NCBI RefSeq assembly: GCF_001314225.1
Contig: NZ_CP012697.1
Span: 1,302,001-1,366,000 of the forward strand
From: Microbacterium sp. No. 7
GTDB taxonomy: Bacteria > Actinomycetota > Actinomycetes > Actinomycetales > Microbacteriaceae
Reading direction: 5' to 3'
Length of the DNA: 64,000 bases
Part shown: in pieces, positions 45,900 to 52,173 of the stretch
Layout: each line of letters starts with the position of its first letter
Numbering within the stretch: position 1 is the first letter of the stretch
Notes under the pieces: model-generated
Seen by the model: the letters and a program-made list of their open reading frames with translations, nothing else
Databases searched by the model: none
What the model was told of the DNA's origin: nothing
Program-made: the position numbers and the translations under genes

Positions 45900-46244
45900 C
45901 TAGGAATCCGGGAAGTACTTTCGTTTGGCGGCGGCGAGGATCTCGGGCGAGAGGCCGACAAGCTCGCCCGCCTCGGTCAACACGTGCACGACGCCCCAGA
46001 GGTCGAGCACGTAGCAGAGTGCGTGATCCTCGGCGTGCACGGGCCTGTAGCCACGGGGCAGACCGTAGGACGCGACGCCGACGTCAACACGGCGCGCGAC
46101 GCCTGAGAACGTCGGCGACACAATGCGCGCTTGCGGCTGTGCGGCGGCGATCTCGTGCGCTCGGCGCGTCGGGGCGGCGGTCGGCGTCGAGGGCGTGCCG
46201 AGCACGCCGACAAGTGACGGCCCGTCAGGTGTGTAAGTGCTCAT
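45900..46244 (-). CDS. Hypothetical element protein, 114 residues
   Basis: Starts MSTYTPDGPSLVGVLGTP; a GAGGGG lies 8-13 bases before ATG 46244. The C-terminal half (HALCYVLDLWGVVHVLTEAGELVGLSPEILAAAKRKYF) looks like a compact alpha/beta fold. The ATG overlaps the WhiB stop (ATGA), so it is the last gene of the operon. No family recognised. Confidence 0.65.
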   Translation of the reverse strand: MSTYTPDGPSLVGVLGTPSTPTAAPTRRAHEIAAAQPQARIVSPTFSGVARRVDVGVASYGLPRGYRPVHAEDHALCYVLDLWGVVHVLTEAGELVGLSPEILAAAKRKYFPDS

Positions 46245-46567
46245 GCCGCGCCCCTCGCTCTCTGCCTCGGCCCGCTTGCGCGGGCGGGTGTGCCCCGTTT
46301 CATCCCTGCCCAGAATCCCGACATGCTCCAGCGCGGCGAGGCGTCGGCGAACGCCGCACACTCTGCCAGGATCGGGCACGACTCGCACACGGCGCGCATG
46401 TGCGCGACGTCGGCGGCTGACGGCAGGTCAGCCACAAAGCGGGCGTCACTGTCACACGCGGGCGTCGAGGTCGTCAGAGCGTCGCTGAGCGCATCCCACG
46501 CGGCTCGGGCGGCGGCGGGAAGCTCGAACCGTGGGCCGAGCGGCACATCTTGCCGGGGGCGCGTCAT
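46241..46567 (-). CDS. WhiB-family iron-sulfur regulator
   Basis: 108 residues. Four Cys ligands follow the WhiB spacing: Cys38, then Cys61-x2-Cys64-x5-Cys70 (VCESCPILAEC). A G[VI]WGG-type turn appears as GFWAGM (84-89) before a basic C-terminus (KRGTPARASGPRQRAR). WhiB proteins bind a 4Fe-4S cluster and contact sigma factor or DNA. Phage- and plasmid-borne copies are known to affect host or element gene expression. It is the only clear transcription factor in the operon, so it may control the element. Stop and start overlap both neighbours by 4 bases. Confidence 0.85.
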   Translation of the reverse strand: MTRPRQDVPLGPRFELPAAARAAWDALSDALTTSTPACDSDARFVADLPSAADVAHMRAVCESCPILAECAAFADASPRWSMSGFWAGMKRGTPARASGPRQRARGAA

Positions 46568-46944
46568 GGCGTCCCCTTGGCCGTCAGGCGAGCGCACAGC
46601 GCCGCGAACGATGCGAGGGAGAGCACGACGTATGCGCCCGACGTCTCGCGCCCTACACGGCGTTGCACGACGACGCCGCGCGAACCGTCGCCACGGTCTA
46701 CGGCGAGCATGTCGGCATGGTCGAGAGACTCCGAGAGCCGCCCCGCTCTGCCGTAGCTCGTGCGGAAGGTCAGGCCGTCGAGGCCGAGCACATCGCCGCG
46801 CACGTCGCCGATCTCGTCGGAGATCTTCGCGTGCGGATGCCGGGGCCGGATCGGCTGGCGTAGCTCGGCGGCGAGGTATCCTGCGACGGACTCGCGCCAC
46901 GCGGCGGCGAGGCGTCGGTCGTTGTGCTCGGCGGTGCGGCTCAT
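46564..46944 (-). CDS. Hypothetical element protein, 126 residues
   Basis: ATG 46944, stop overlapping the WhiB ATG by 4 bases. Basic helical N-terminus (DRRLAAAWRESVAGYLAAELRQ) and a middle part with alternating polar/hydrophobic strands. No recognised domain, signal peptide or membrane helix. Confidence 0.65.
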   Translation of the reverse strand: MSRTAEHNDRRLAAAWRESVAGYLAAELRQPIRPRHPHAKISDEIGDVRGDVLGLDGLTFRTSYGRAGRLSESLDHADMLAVDRGDGSRGVVVQRRVGRETSGAYVVLSLASFAALCARLTAKGTP

Positions 46945-46947
46945 TGG

Positions 46948-47532
46948 TCAGCGCGTCCCGTCTGCGATCCCTTGGCGGCGACGCTCGGCCTGAGCGGCGG
47001 CGGCACGCTCGGTAGGGTGCTCGCCGGGGCGATAGACGGCGGTCGTCTTCGAGGTTGAGCCAGCGGGGCCGTAGATGCGCTCTACCTCGGCGAGTGCCTC
47101 GGCGCGCTCGGCCTCGGACGGCAGAGCGTAGGCGCGGCGGCGGGCCGTGTCGCGGGCGCGCATCCATTCCGGCGTGCCGTACTCCCAGGGTCGGAGATCC
47201 GAGGGGGCGGGGCCGGGGCGGACCATGACGGCCCCGTAGCGCTTGACCTGCCGCTCTTCGTCGTAGACGACGCCAACCCATGACGTCGCGAGCGATCCGT
47301 TACGGTCGCGGGCCGCTTCGATCATCTCCGACGTGACAGTGAACGTCTGCCCCCGCTCCAGCACGACGGCGCGCCCCGTGATCATCGAGCCGCCGCCGAG
47401 GTTGACCGTCAGGCCGGATCGGAGACAGTGCACCTGTTCACCCGGCACGGGGATGCGCGGCGCGCTCGCCGCCGTCGCTGTGTTGGCCGCGAGGATCGCG
47501 TCGAGGTCGTCGGGGGTCGTGGTGTCGTTCAT
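46948..47532 (-). CDS. Hypothetical element protein, 194 residues
   Basis: Starts MNDTTTPDDLDAILAAN. A beta-rich central part (VNLGGGSMITGRAVVLERGQTF...SWVGVVYDEERQ) and a highly charged helical C-terminus (RAEALAEVERIYG, ERAAAAQAERRRQG) are visible. The centre resembles small capsid- or membrane-associated phage decoration folds only in character; no family is claimed. Its start overlaps the preceding gene's stop by 4 bases. Confidence 0.65.
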   Translation of the reverse strand: MNDTTTPDDLDAILAANTATAASAPRIPVPGEQVHCLRSGLTVNLGGGSMITGRAVVLERGQTFTVTSEMIEAARDRNGSLATSWVGVVYDEERQVKRYGAVMVRPGPAPSDLRPWEYGTPEWMRARDTARRRAYALPSEAERAEALAEVERIYGPAGSTSKTTAVYRPGEHPTERAAAAQAERRRQGIADGTR

Positions 47533-48116
47533 GCTGTGGCCTCCAGGGCGTGGGTGTTCGTTTCTCGAATCGTGCGAGCGCGGCGTCGGAGATCCCGCGC
47601 GCCGCGTGTGTGCCCGAGTGCATCGAGGGCATCCGCGAGAGCGTCGCCGACCTCGGGCCGGTCGCGCATGGCGAAGAGGACGGCCCCCGCCAAGTCGTTG
47701 GCCTCGGTCAGCTCGGCGTGAGCGTCGGCGGTCGTGATCCCGAAGCGGTCGGCGAGGGCGAGGCGGGCGACGATCTCAGAGCGACCAGCGCGCAGAGCGA
47801 GGGCATCGTCGCCTCGGGCGTCGGCATCCCGGCGTGTGTCTGCGGCATGGTCGGCGACGTCAGCGAGGGCGGCGGCGAGAGCGAGGGCAGGGGCAGGGCT
47901 GACCTCGCGCACGGCCTCGCGGTCGGCGATGTCAAGGTGGCTGTCAACGTGACGGCGCACACTCTCGCGGCTCATCCCGTAGAGGCGAGCGGCGGCACGG
48001 AATGTCACGGTCCCCGACGAGAGGATGCGCTCAATCTCGGCGCGCTGGGGATGACGGCACACGTTACAAGCACGGCCCCCAACGGGGCGCGTGTCGCGTG
48101 ACGTGTGCGCGGTCAT
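47529..48116 (-). CDS. Helix-turn-helix protein with N-terminal CxxC motif
   Basis: 195 residues. CNVCRHPQRAEIERIL near residue 19 is followed by FRAAARLYGMSRESVRRHVDSHL, a clear helix-turn-helix. The rest is Ala-rich and helical. This Cys/HTH arrangement is seen in small DNA-binding proteins of actinobacterial mobile elements. It may bind element DNA near the iterons or promoters; inferred. It sits in the coupled operon, with its start 3 bases from the stop at 48119. Confidence 0.7.
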   Translation of the reverse strand: MTAHTSRDTRPVGGRACNVCRHPQRAEIERILSSGTVTFRAAARLYGMSRESVRRHVDSHLDIADREAVREVSPAPALALAAALADVADHAADTRRDADARGDDALALRAGRSEIVARLALADRFGITTADAHAELTEANDLAGAVLFAMRDRPEVGDALADALDALGHTRGARDLRRRARTIRETNTHALEATA

Positions 48117-48118
48117 GG

Positions 48119-48439
48119 TCAGAATCCAGGGTCTGCGAAGTCGAGAACCTCGGCGAGGCTCAGGCCGTAAGGCTCGCCCGCGATGACCGCGTTCGTTTGC
48201 GTATCCACGATGCGGAACGTCCCGTAATCGGCGGCGCGTTCGTTGCGGCGGCGGCTCTTTCGCAGGGCGTATCCCTGCGAAGTCAGAGACTTGCGGGCGA
48301 CGCGTTCCGCCCATCCGAGGAGGTGAGGATCTCCCGCGTCCTGTAGCGACGCGAGAGCGTCGGCCCTAGAGGGGCCGTAGGCGAGTCGCTCGGCGAGGTC
48401 GTAGCGGGGCCGTGTCACGGCGGGGGCCAATGTCGTCAT
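48119..48439 (-). CDS. Hypothetical element protein, 106 residues
   Basis: Starts MTTLAPAVTRPRYDLAERLAYG. TACCGT (48446-48451, minus strand) lies exactly 6 nt before ATG 48439, so this gene may begin its own leaderless transcript within the operon. The sequence is mainly helical and basic in the middle (RKSRRRNERAADYG). No family recognised. Confidence 0.62.
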   Translation of the reverse strand: MTTLAPAVTRPRYDLAERLAYGPSRADALASLQDAGDPHLLGWAERVARKSLTSQGYALRKSRRRNERAADYGTFRIVDTQTNAVIAGEPYGLSLAEVLDFADPGF

Positions 48440-48445
48440 GGCATG

Positions 48446-48451
48446 ACGGTA
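48446..48451 (-). promoter_or_regulatory. -10 element inside the Rep operon
   Basis: TACCGT, minus strand, 6-nt spacer to ATG 48439. Confidence 0.4.
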
Positions 48452-48516
48452 CATCGGTTCTGAACAAAAGTCCAACCAAACGGATCGTAGCACGTAACGT
48501 GTGTCGAACGCAAATC

Positions 48517-49395
48517 CTATTTCTGAAAACGAGGTCGTCGCTCGTGACGTGCGCCCCTGAGCATCCCGCCGAGGGCGAAGAGCTTTCGGCCCCGGCTCGC
48601 CCGGTCGATCTCGGCGAGCATCGCGTCGGCGGTCGCGTCGCCGCGTGCCGCACGCTGTAGGAGCATCGAGGGCGTGAGCGTGCCCGGCGTGCTCGTGGGG
48701 GCGGTCGTCATGTGGCTCTTGGTCACGTATCCCACAGCGGCGGAGAGGCCGAACGGGCGCACGTCCTGCCCTGAGGCGTCGGCGGCGATCCCGAGGCGGT
48801 CGGCGGCGTCGAGGTAGCGGGCGACGATGCGCTCGCCGGTCCGCGCCGCCTCGGAGCGGGGCACGTCGTTTCCGAAAACGAGGATCGTGTGCGCGTGAAC
48901 GTGCCAGCCCTCGGGCGTGTGCTCGATCTCCAGCAAGCGGGCGTAGCCGCCTACGTTACGTGTCAACCATTGCCGGTGTGCCACGGCACCGAGCAGGGCA
49001 TCGAGCGCCGCCCACACGTCGCCGAGCGCCCGGTCGGGCGTATGGCTGACTGTGGCTGTCCACACGAGAGCCGGGCCGATCTCGGGGGCGGCGCGGAGCG
49101 CCTCGGCCAGGCGGGCGCGCACGTCGGCGGCTCGGCGATGCGAGCAACGGGCGCAACGCGCCGAACGGCACATCCTGCCGCGAACGCCGCACATGCGAAC
49201 GCCACGACTTGGCGCGTGCACGTCTTGATAGCGGCGAAGCTCGCCGACAGATAGCCACTCTCGGAGCGGTGCGCGTTGTAGTTCTGATACGTCTAGTGAT
49301 GAATCAAGAGAGGAGCGCCCGCGCGCTTTCGTCCCGAGGTAGCGCACACTCTCGCGCGTGAAGGGGACGCGGCGGGGTCGCGTAGCTGTGCTCAT
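48517..49395 (-). CDS. Rolling-circle replication initiator (HUH endonuclease)
   Basis: 292 residues. The HUH motif is HVHAH at 165-169 (EGWHVHAHTILVFG), and the catalytic Tyr motif is VGYVTKS with Tyr223 and Lys226. An N-terminal Cys cluster (Cys69, 76, 81, 84) could be a zinc finger. This matches plasmid Rep proteins of the pIJ101/pJV1-like group in actinobacteria. It would nick a double-strand origin to replicate the excised circle. ATG 49395 is chosen; an upstream ORF extension is unlikely. A TACAGT at 49453-49458 (minus strand) may be its -10, giving about a 50-nt leader. Confidence 0.88.
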   Translation of the reverse strand: MSTATRPRRVPFTRESVRYLGTKARGRSSLDSSLDVSELQRAPLREWLSVGELRRYQDVHAPSRGVRMCGVRGRMCRSARCARCSHRRAADVRARLAEALRAAPEIGPALVWTATVSHTPDRALGDVWAALDALLGAVAHRQWLTRNVGGYARLLEIEHTPEGWHVHAHTILVFGNDVPRSEAARTGERIVARYLDAADRLGIAADASGQDVRPFGLSAAVGYVTKSHMTTAPTSTPGTLTPSMLLQRAARGDATADAMLAEIDRASRGRKLFALGGMLRGARHERRPRFQK

Positions 49396-49502
49396 GGGCT
49401 GTCGTCTCTCGCGGTGCCCCGTCGTCTGCCGTGACGGGGCCGGATGACGCCGACTGTACACGCTGGCGGAAGAGGCGGCGAGTGCGAGAATGCCCGGTCA
49501 GC

Positions 49503-49522
49503 GTTCGTTTCCAGAAACGAAC
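49503..49522. promoter_or_regulatory. Shared operator-like palindrome, copy 2
   Basis: GTTCGTTTC-CA-GAAACGAAC, 9-bp perfect arms, about 110 bases upstream of the Rep gene. Its central 12 bp recur at 44331-44342. Confidence 0.5.
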
Positions 49523-49540
49523 CTAGCGCGGCAAGAGAAT

Positions 49541-49579
49541 GCCCCCGGCGCTATGTGCCTGGCAGGGCGCGCCGGGGGC
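49541..49579. other. Stem-loop upstream of the Rep gene
   Basis: 10-bp stem GCCCCCGGCG/CGCCGGGGGC with a 19-nt loop. It lies in the 357-base gap between rep and attR. It could be part of a replication origin or a terminator; no nick site is recognised. Confidence 0.4.
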
Positions 49580-49652
49580 GAGAGGCGATGACGATCAACC
49601 GAGCGACACGGTACACGCTCCCGGCGAGGCTTGCTCGACACGGGGGCAATCG

Positions 49653-49726
49653 GGCACACGTTACCGCCACGGGGCACACGTGACCGCTACGACCGGTGCA
49701 TATATAGAGGCACACGTGACCGCTAC
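49653..49726 (+). repeat. Three 18-bp iterons next to attR
   Basis: GGCACACGTTACCGCCAC at 49653-49670, GGCACACGTGACCGCTAC at 49673-49690 and again at 49709-49726. Copies 2 and 3 are identical. They sit 27-100 bases inside the right end. Such iterons can bind Rep, an excision factor or a repressor. A partial copy (GGCACACGTTAC) also occurs near 48057. Confidence 0.8.
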
Positions 49727-49752
49727 GGATCTAGGTACGCCATTTCAGTGCG

Positions 49753-49759
49753 ACTGTGG
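49753..49759 (+). other. attR core
   Basis: ACTGTGG at the junction of element sequence CCATTTCAGTGCG and the chromosomal GCGGCGGTCGCC. Together with 40093-40099 it defines the ends. Confidence 0.75.
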
Positions 49760-49860
49760 CGGCGGTCGCCTTCGCGGGACTGCTCGTCGTGATCATGCGC
49801 AGCGACGAGGTGCGCGAGATCCTCACCGATCTCGTGCGCCGCGCGCTCACGGTCGCATGA
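49753..49860 (+). pseudogene. 3' part of the interrupted DUF4244 gene
   Basis: In phase with the 5' part, it reads TVAAVAFAGLLVVIMRSDEV then REILTDLVRRALTVA and stop. This is the membrane helix and the conserved RSDEVR..L..LVRRAL ending of DUF4244. It has no start codon of its own at the junction. Its stop overlaps the TadE-like ATG by 4 bases, so translational coupling in the pilus operon is also broken by the insertion. Confidence 0.92.
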
Positions 49861-50189
49861 GGCTCATCCGCGACGAGCGGGGCACGGCGGCGGCGGAGTT
49901 CGCCGTCGTCGTGCCCGCGGCGGTGCTCGTCGTGGCGCTCGCCGCCGGCACGCTGCAGGCGGTGAGCCGCCAGGTGCGACTGGAGCAGGGCGCCGCGCAG
50001 GCCGCGCGGCTCGCGGGCCGCGGCGAGGACCCCGGCCGCATCGGGGCGAGCCTCGGCGTGACCGGCGCGTCGGTCGTCGTGCGCGGCGACGGCGACCTCG
50101 TCTGCGCGGAGGCGACGGCGCCCGCGGGCGTCCCGCTGCCGCTGCCGCCGCTCACGGCGTCGTCCTGCGCTCTGGCGGGAGGCCGCTGA
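49857..50189 (+). CDS. TadE-like pilus assembly protein
   Basis: 110 residues. DERGTAAAEFAVVVPAAVLVVALAAGT is the TadE signature (Glu before a long hydrophobic helix), followed by a short extracytoplasmic part with a Cys pair. The ATG overlaps the DUF4244 stop (ATGA) and its own stop overlaps the next ATG. It is a minor pseudopilin-like component; its expression may depend on element excision or on read-through. Confidence 0.85.
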   Translation: MRLIRDERGTAAAEFAVVVPAAVLVVALAAGTLQAVSRQVRLEQGAAQAARLAGRGEDPGRIGASLGVTGASVVVRGDGDLVCAEATAPAGVPLPLPPLTASSCALAGGR

Positions 50190-50515
50190 TGGCGGGCACG
50201 GCGGTCGCCGCGGGCGTTCTCGCGGCGACCGCCGTCTTCGCTGCCGGCGTCGCGACGGCCGGGGCCGCCTCGGTGCGCAGCGTGCAGGTGGCCGGCGTCG
50301 CCGATGCCGCCGCGCTCGCCGCCGCCGACGCGGCGTCGGGCGCGGTGCCGGGCGTGCCGTGCGAGCGGGCCGGGCAGCTCGCCGCGCGGGGTGGGGCCAC
50401 GCTCGTCGCGTGCGAGGTCGACGGCCTCGTCGCGGTCGTCGAGGTGTCGGCGCCGTTCGGCGTGTTCGCCGCCTCGGCGCGCGCTCGCGCAGGGCCGCCG
50501 TCGGCGGCGCGGTGA
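50189..50515 (+). CDS. Flp-pilus TadE/TadG-like protein (secretion-neighbourhood family)
   Basis: 108 residues. A hydrophobic N-terminal helix (GTAVAAGVLAATAVFAAGVATAG) leads into VAGVADAAALAAADAASGAVPG, typical of the small actinobacterial TadE-like family next to TadA genes. Two Cys residues in the outer part may form a disulfide. Last gene of the Tad locus. Its 3' end runs into a degenerate tandem repeat. Confidence 0.8.
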   Translation: MAGTAVAAGVLAATAVFAAGVATAGAASVRSVQVAGVADAAALAAADAASGAVPGVPCERAGQLAARGGATLVACEVDGLVAVVEVSAPFGVFAASARARAGPPSAAR

Positions 50516-50614
50516 GGCCGGCCACGACCGTTCGGCGGCGCGATCGAGGCCCGCCACCACTGCTCGGCGGTGGGTGGGCCTCGGCGACCAGCCGTCGGCG
50601 CGGTGAGGCCGGCG
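50501..50614 (+). repeat. Degenerate tandem repeat at a gene end
   Basis: About four diverged copies of TCGGCGGCGCGGTGAGGCC start near 50501, 50532, 50565 and 50595 (spacing 30-33 bp). The first covers the last codons and stop of the TadE/TadG-like gene. Confidence 0.5.
50546..50582. terminator. Hairpin between convergent genes
   Basis: GAGGCCCGCCACC (50546-50558) pairs with GGTGGGTGGGCCTC (50569-50582) with one bulge. It lies between the Tad locus and the convergent oxidoreductase. Confidence 0.45.
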
Positions 50615-50631
50615 CTCCTCGGCGCGCCCGC

Positions 50632-52059
50632 TCAGCGCCGCGGGCCGTGCTCGAGCCGGTGCAGCGCGCGCTCGGCGGCGTTCGCCCCCGAGCAGCCGTG
50701 GATGCCGGGCCCGGGCGGCGTGGCCGCGGAGCACAGGTACGCGCCGGGCGCGCCCGTGTCGTACGGGAACGGCGTGATGCGCGGCCCGAGCAGGAACGGC
50801 AGCGGCAGCTTCGCGCCCGTGAGGATGTCGCCGCCCCGGAAGTTGGGGTTGGCGCGCGACATCTCCGTGGCCGACTGCACGCGCAGCGCCACGATGCGGT
50901 CGCGGAAGCCGGGCGCGAACCGCTCGATCTGCGCGACGATCGCATCGGTCGCGTCGCCCTGGAACCCGGTGGGGACGTGCGCGTAGGCGTAGACGGGCTT
51001 GACGTCGCCGGCCGCTCGCGAGGGGTCGGCGACGAACTGCTGCCCGACGAGCACGAACGGCCGCTCGGGCATGATGCCGCGGGCGGTGTCGCGCTCGGTC
51101 GCCACGATCTCGCGCGCCGAGCCGCCCAGGTGCACCGTGCCGGCCGTGCCGACGGCGGGATGGGTCCAGGGGATGCCGCCCTCCACGGCGAGGTCGACCT
51201 TGAACGCCGCGGGGCCCGAGCGGAAGCGGCGGTAGGCGGCGCGCGTCCGCCGCGGCAGACGGTCGCCGAGGATCTGTGCGACGGCCCGCGGGTGCAGGTC
51301 GTACATCGCGACGTCGTGGCGGGGGAGCTGCCGCTCCGCCCCGATGTGCACGCCCGTCTCGAACCGCACGCCCAGCTCGCGCAGACCCGCGACGATCGCG
51401 TTCGTCAGCACCCCCGTGCCGCCTTCGACGACGGGCCATCCCACCGCGTGGCCGGCCGAGAGGATGCCCGCGCCGATGCCGCCGACGAGCGGCAGGCGGA
51501 GGTCGGTGATCGCGTGCGCCGCCACGCCGGCATACAGGGCGCGGCCCTGCTCCGTGCGCAGCGCGCTGGCCACGAGCGCGGGCGGCGGCCCCGCGACCGC
51601 GCCGAACCGGGCGAACAGCACGGGGTGGGCCGGCCAGCGCAGCGTCGGCCGGAAGATCATCTCGGCGAGGTCGTCGAAGCGGCGGGACGGCGCGCCGAAC
51701 ATCGCCCTCCAGAGCCGGCCGTCGGCGCCGAGGCCCCGCGCCGTGACGTCGAGGTCCTGCGCCAGGAGCCCCGCGGTGCCGTCGTCGAGGGGATGCGCGG
51801 CGTCGAGGGGAGCCCGCGCCCAGCGCACGCCCCGCTCCTCGAGCCGCCACGACGCGATATAGTCTGATGCCGCCGCCATGGGGTGCACCGCGGCGCAGTG
51901 GTCCTGGATCAGCCCTTCGAGCGGGCCCTCGACGGATCGTGCGCCGCCGCCGAGCTCGTCGGCGGCCTCGAACACGGTGACCTCCAGCCCCGCGCGGGCC
52001 AGCACGGTCGCCGCCGCGAGGCCGTTGGGTCCGCTGCCGACGACGACGGCGCGGGTCAT
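50632..52059 (-). CDS. NAD(P)/FAD-dependent oxidoreductase, phytoene desaturase-like
   Basis: 475 residues. The dinucleotide-binding start is AVVVGSGPNGLAAATVLARAG with the following FEAADELGGGARS. A C-terminal FAD segment with GAPGAYLCSAATPPGPGIHG matches the CrtI-like/'phytoene dehydrogenase-related' group. No carotenoid genes are nearby, so the substrate is open. AGGGAGAGCC precedes ATG 52059, and TAGGTT at 52099-52104 (minus strand) may be its -10. It is divergent from topA. Confidence 0.82.
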   Translation of the reverse strand: MTRAVVVGSGPNGLAAATVLARAGLEVTVFEAADELGGGARSVEGPLEGLIQDHCAAVHPMAAASDYIASWRLEERGVRWARAPLDAAHPLDDGTAGLLAQDLDVTARGLGADGRLWRAMFGAPSRRFDDLAEMIFRPTLRWPAHPVLFARFGAVAGPPPALVASALRTEQGRALYAGVAAHAITDLRLPLVGGIGAGILSAGHAVGWPVVEGGTGVLTNAIVAGLRELGVRFETGVHIGAERQLPRHDVAMYDLHPRAVAQILGDRLPRRTRAAYRRFRSGPAAFKVDLAVEGGIPWTHPAVGTAGTVHLGGSAREIVATERDTARGIMPERPFVLVGQQFVADPSRAAGDVKPVYAYAHVPTGFQGDATDAIVAQIERFAPGFRDRIVALRVQSATEMSRANPNFRGGDILTGAKLPLPFLLGPRITPFPYDTGAPGAYLCSAATPPGPGIHGCSGANAAERALHRLEHGPRR

Positions 52060-52173
52060 GGCTCTCCCTGTGCGTTCTGCGGAACGGGCATGCGCCTTAA
52101 CCTATCGCCGGCGGCTCTCAGCCTTCGCACCCGCTCGCGGTGTGTAGGGTGTGCAACGAAGAAAGGACGCCAC

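Larger units (their letters stand above)
40093..49759 (+). mobile_element. Integrative element in the DUF4244 gene (serine integrase, Rep, Xer-type recombinase, GIY-YIG/methyltransferase)
   Basis: The boundaries are the two copies of ACTGTGG that split one reading frame. Joining 39991-40092 to 49753-49860 gives a continuous 69-residue DUF4244 protein. Genes of the chromosomal Tad locus resume immediately on the right. Content: large serine integrase next to attL; small Cys-rich protein; GIY-YIG nuclease; C5 methyltransferase; zinc-ribbon protein; HNH nuclease; tyrosine recombinase with dif-like site; seven-gene operon with HUH Rep and WhiB; iterons beside attR. Codons look less GC-biased than the flanks. 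No capsid, terminase, portal or FtsK/Tra genes are seen, so it is neither a full prophage nor a self-conjugative element. Confidence 0.9.

Noticed and set aside
48866..48882. Third copy of the TTTCC..GAAACG palindrome within the Rep gene
   Set aside because: The match (TCGTTTCCGAAAACGA) is imperfect and lies in coding sequence, so it may be chance.
49588..49683. 31-codon open frame with GAGAGG upstream, near attR
   Set aside because: It could be an excisionase, but it runs through the iterons and is too short and featureless to support.
40093..49759. The element as a complete prophage
   Set aside because: No terminase, portal, capsid, tail or lysis gene is present; HNH and WhiB genes alone are not enough.
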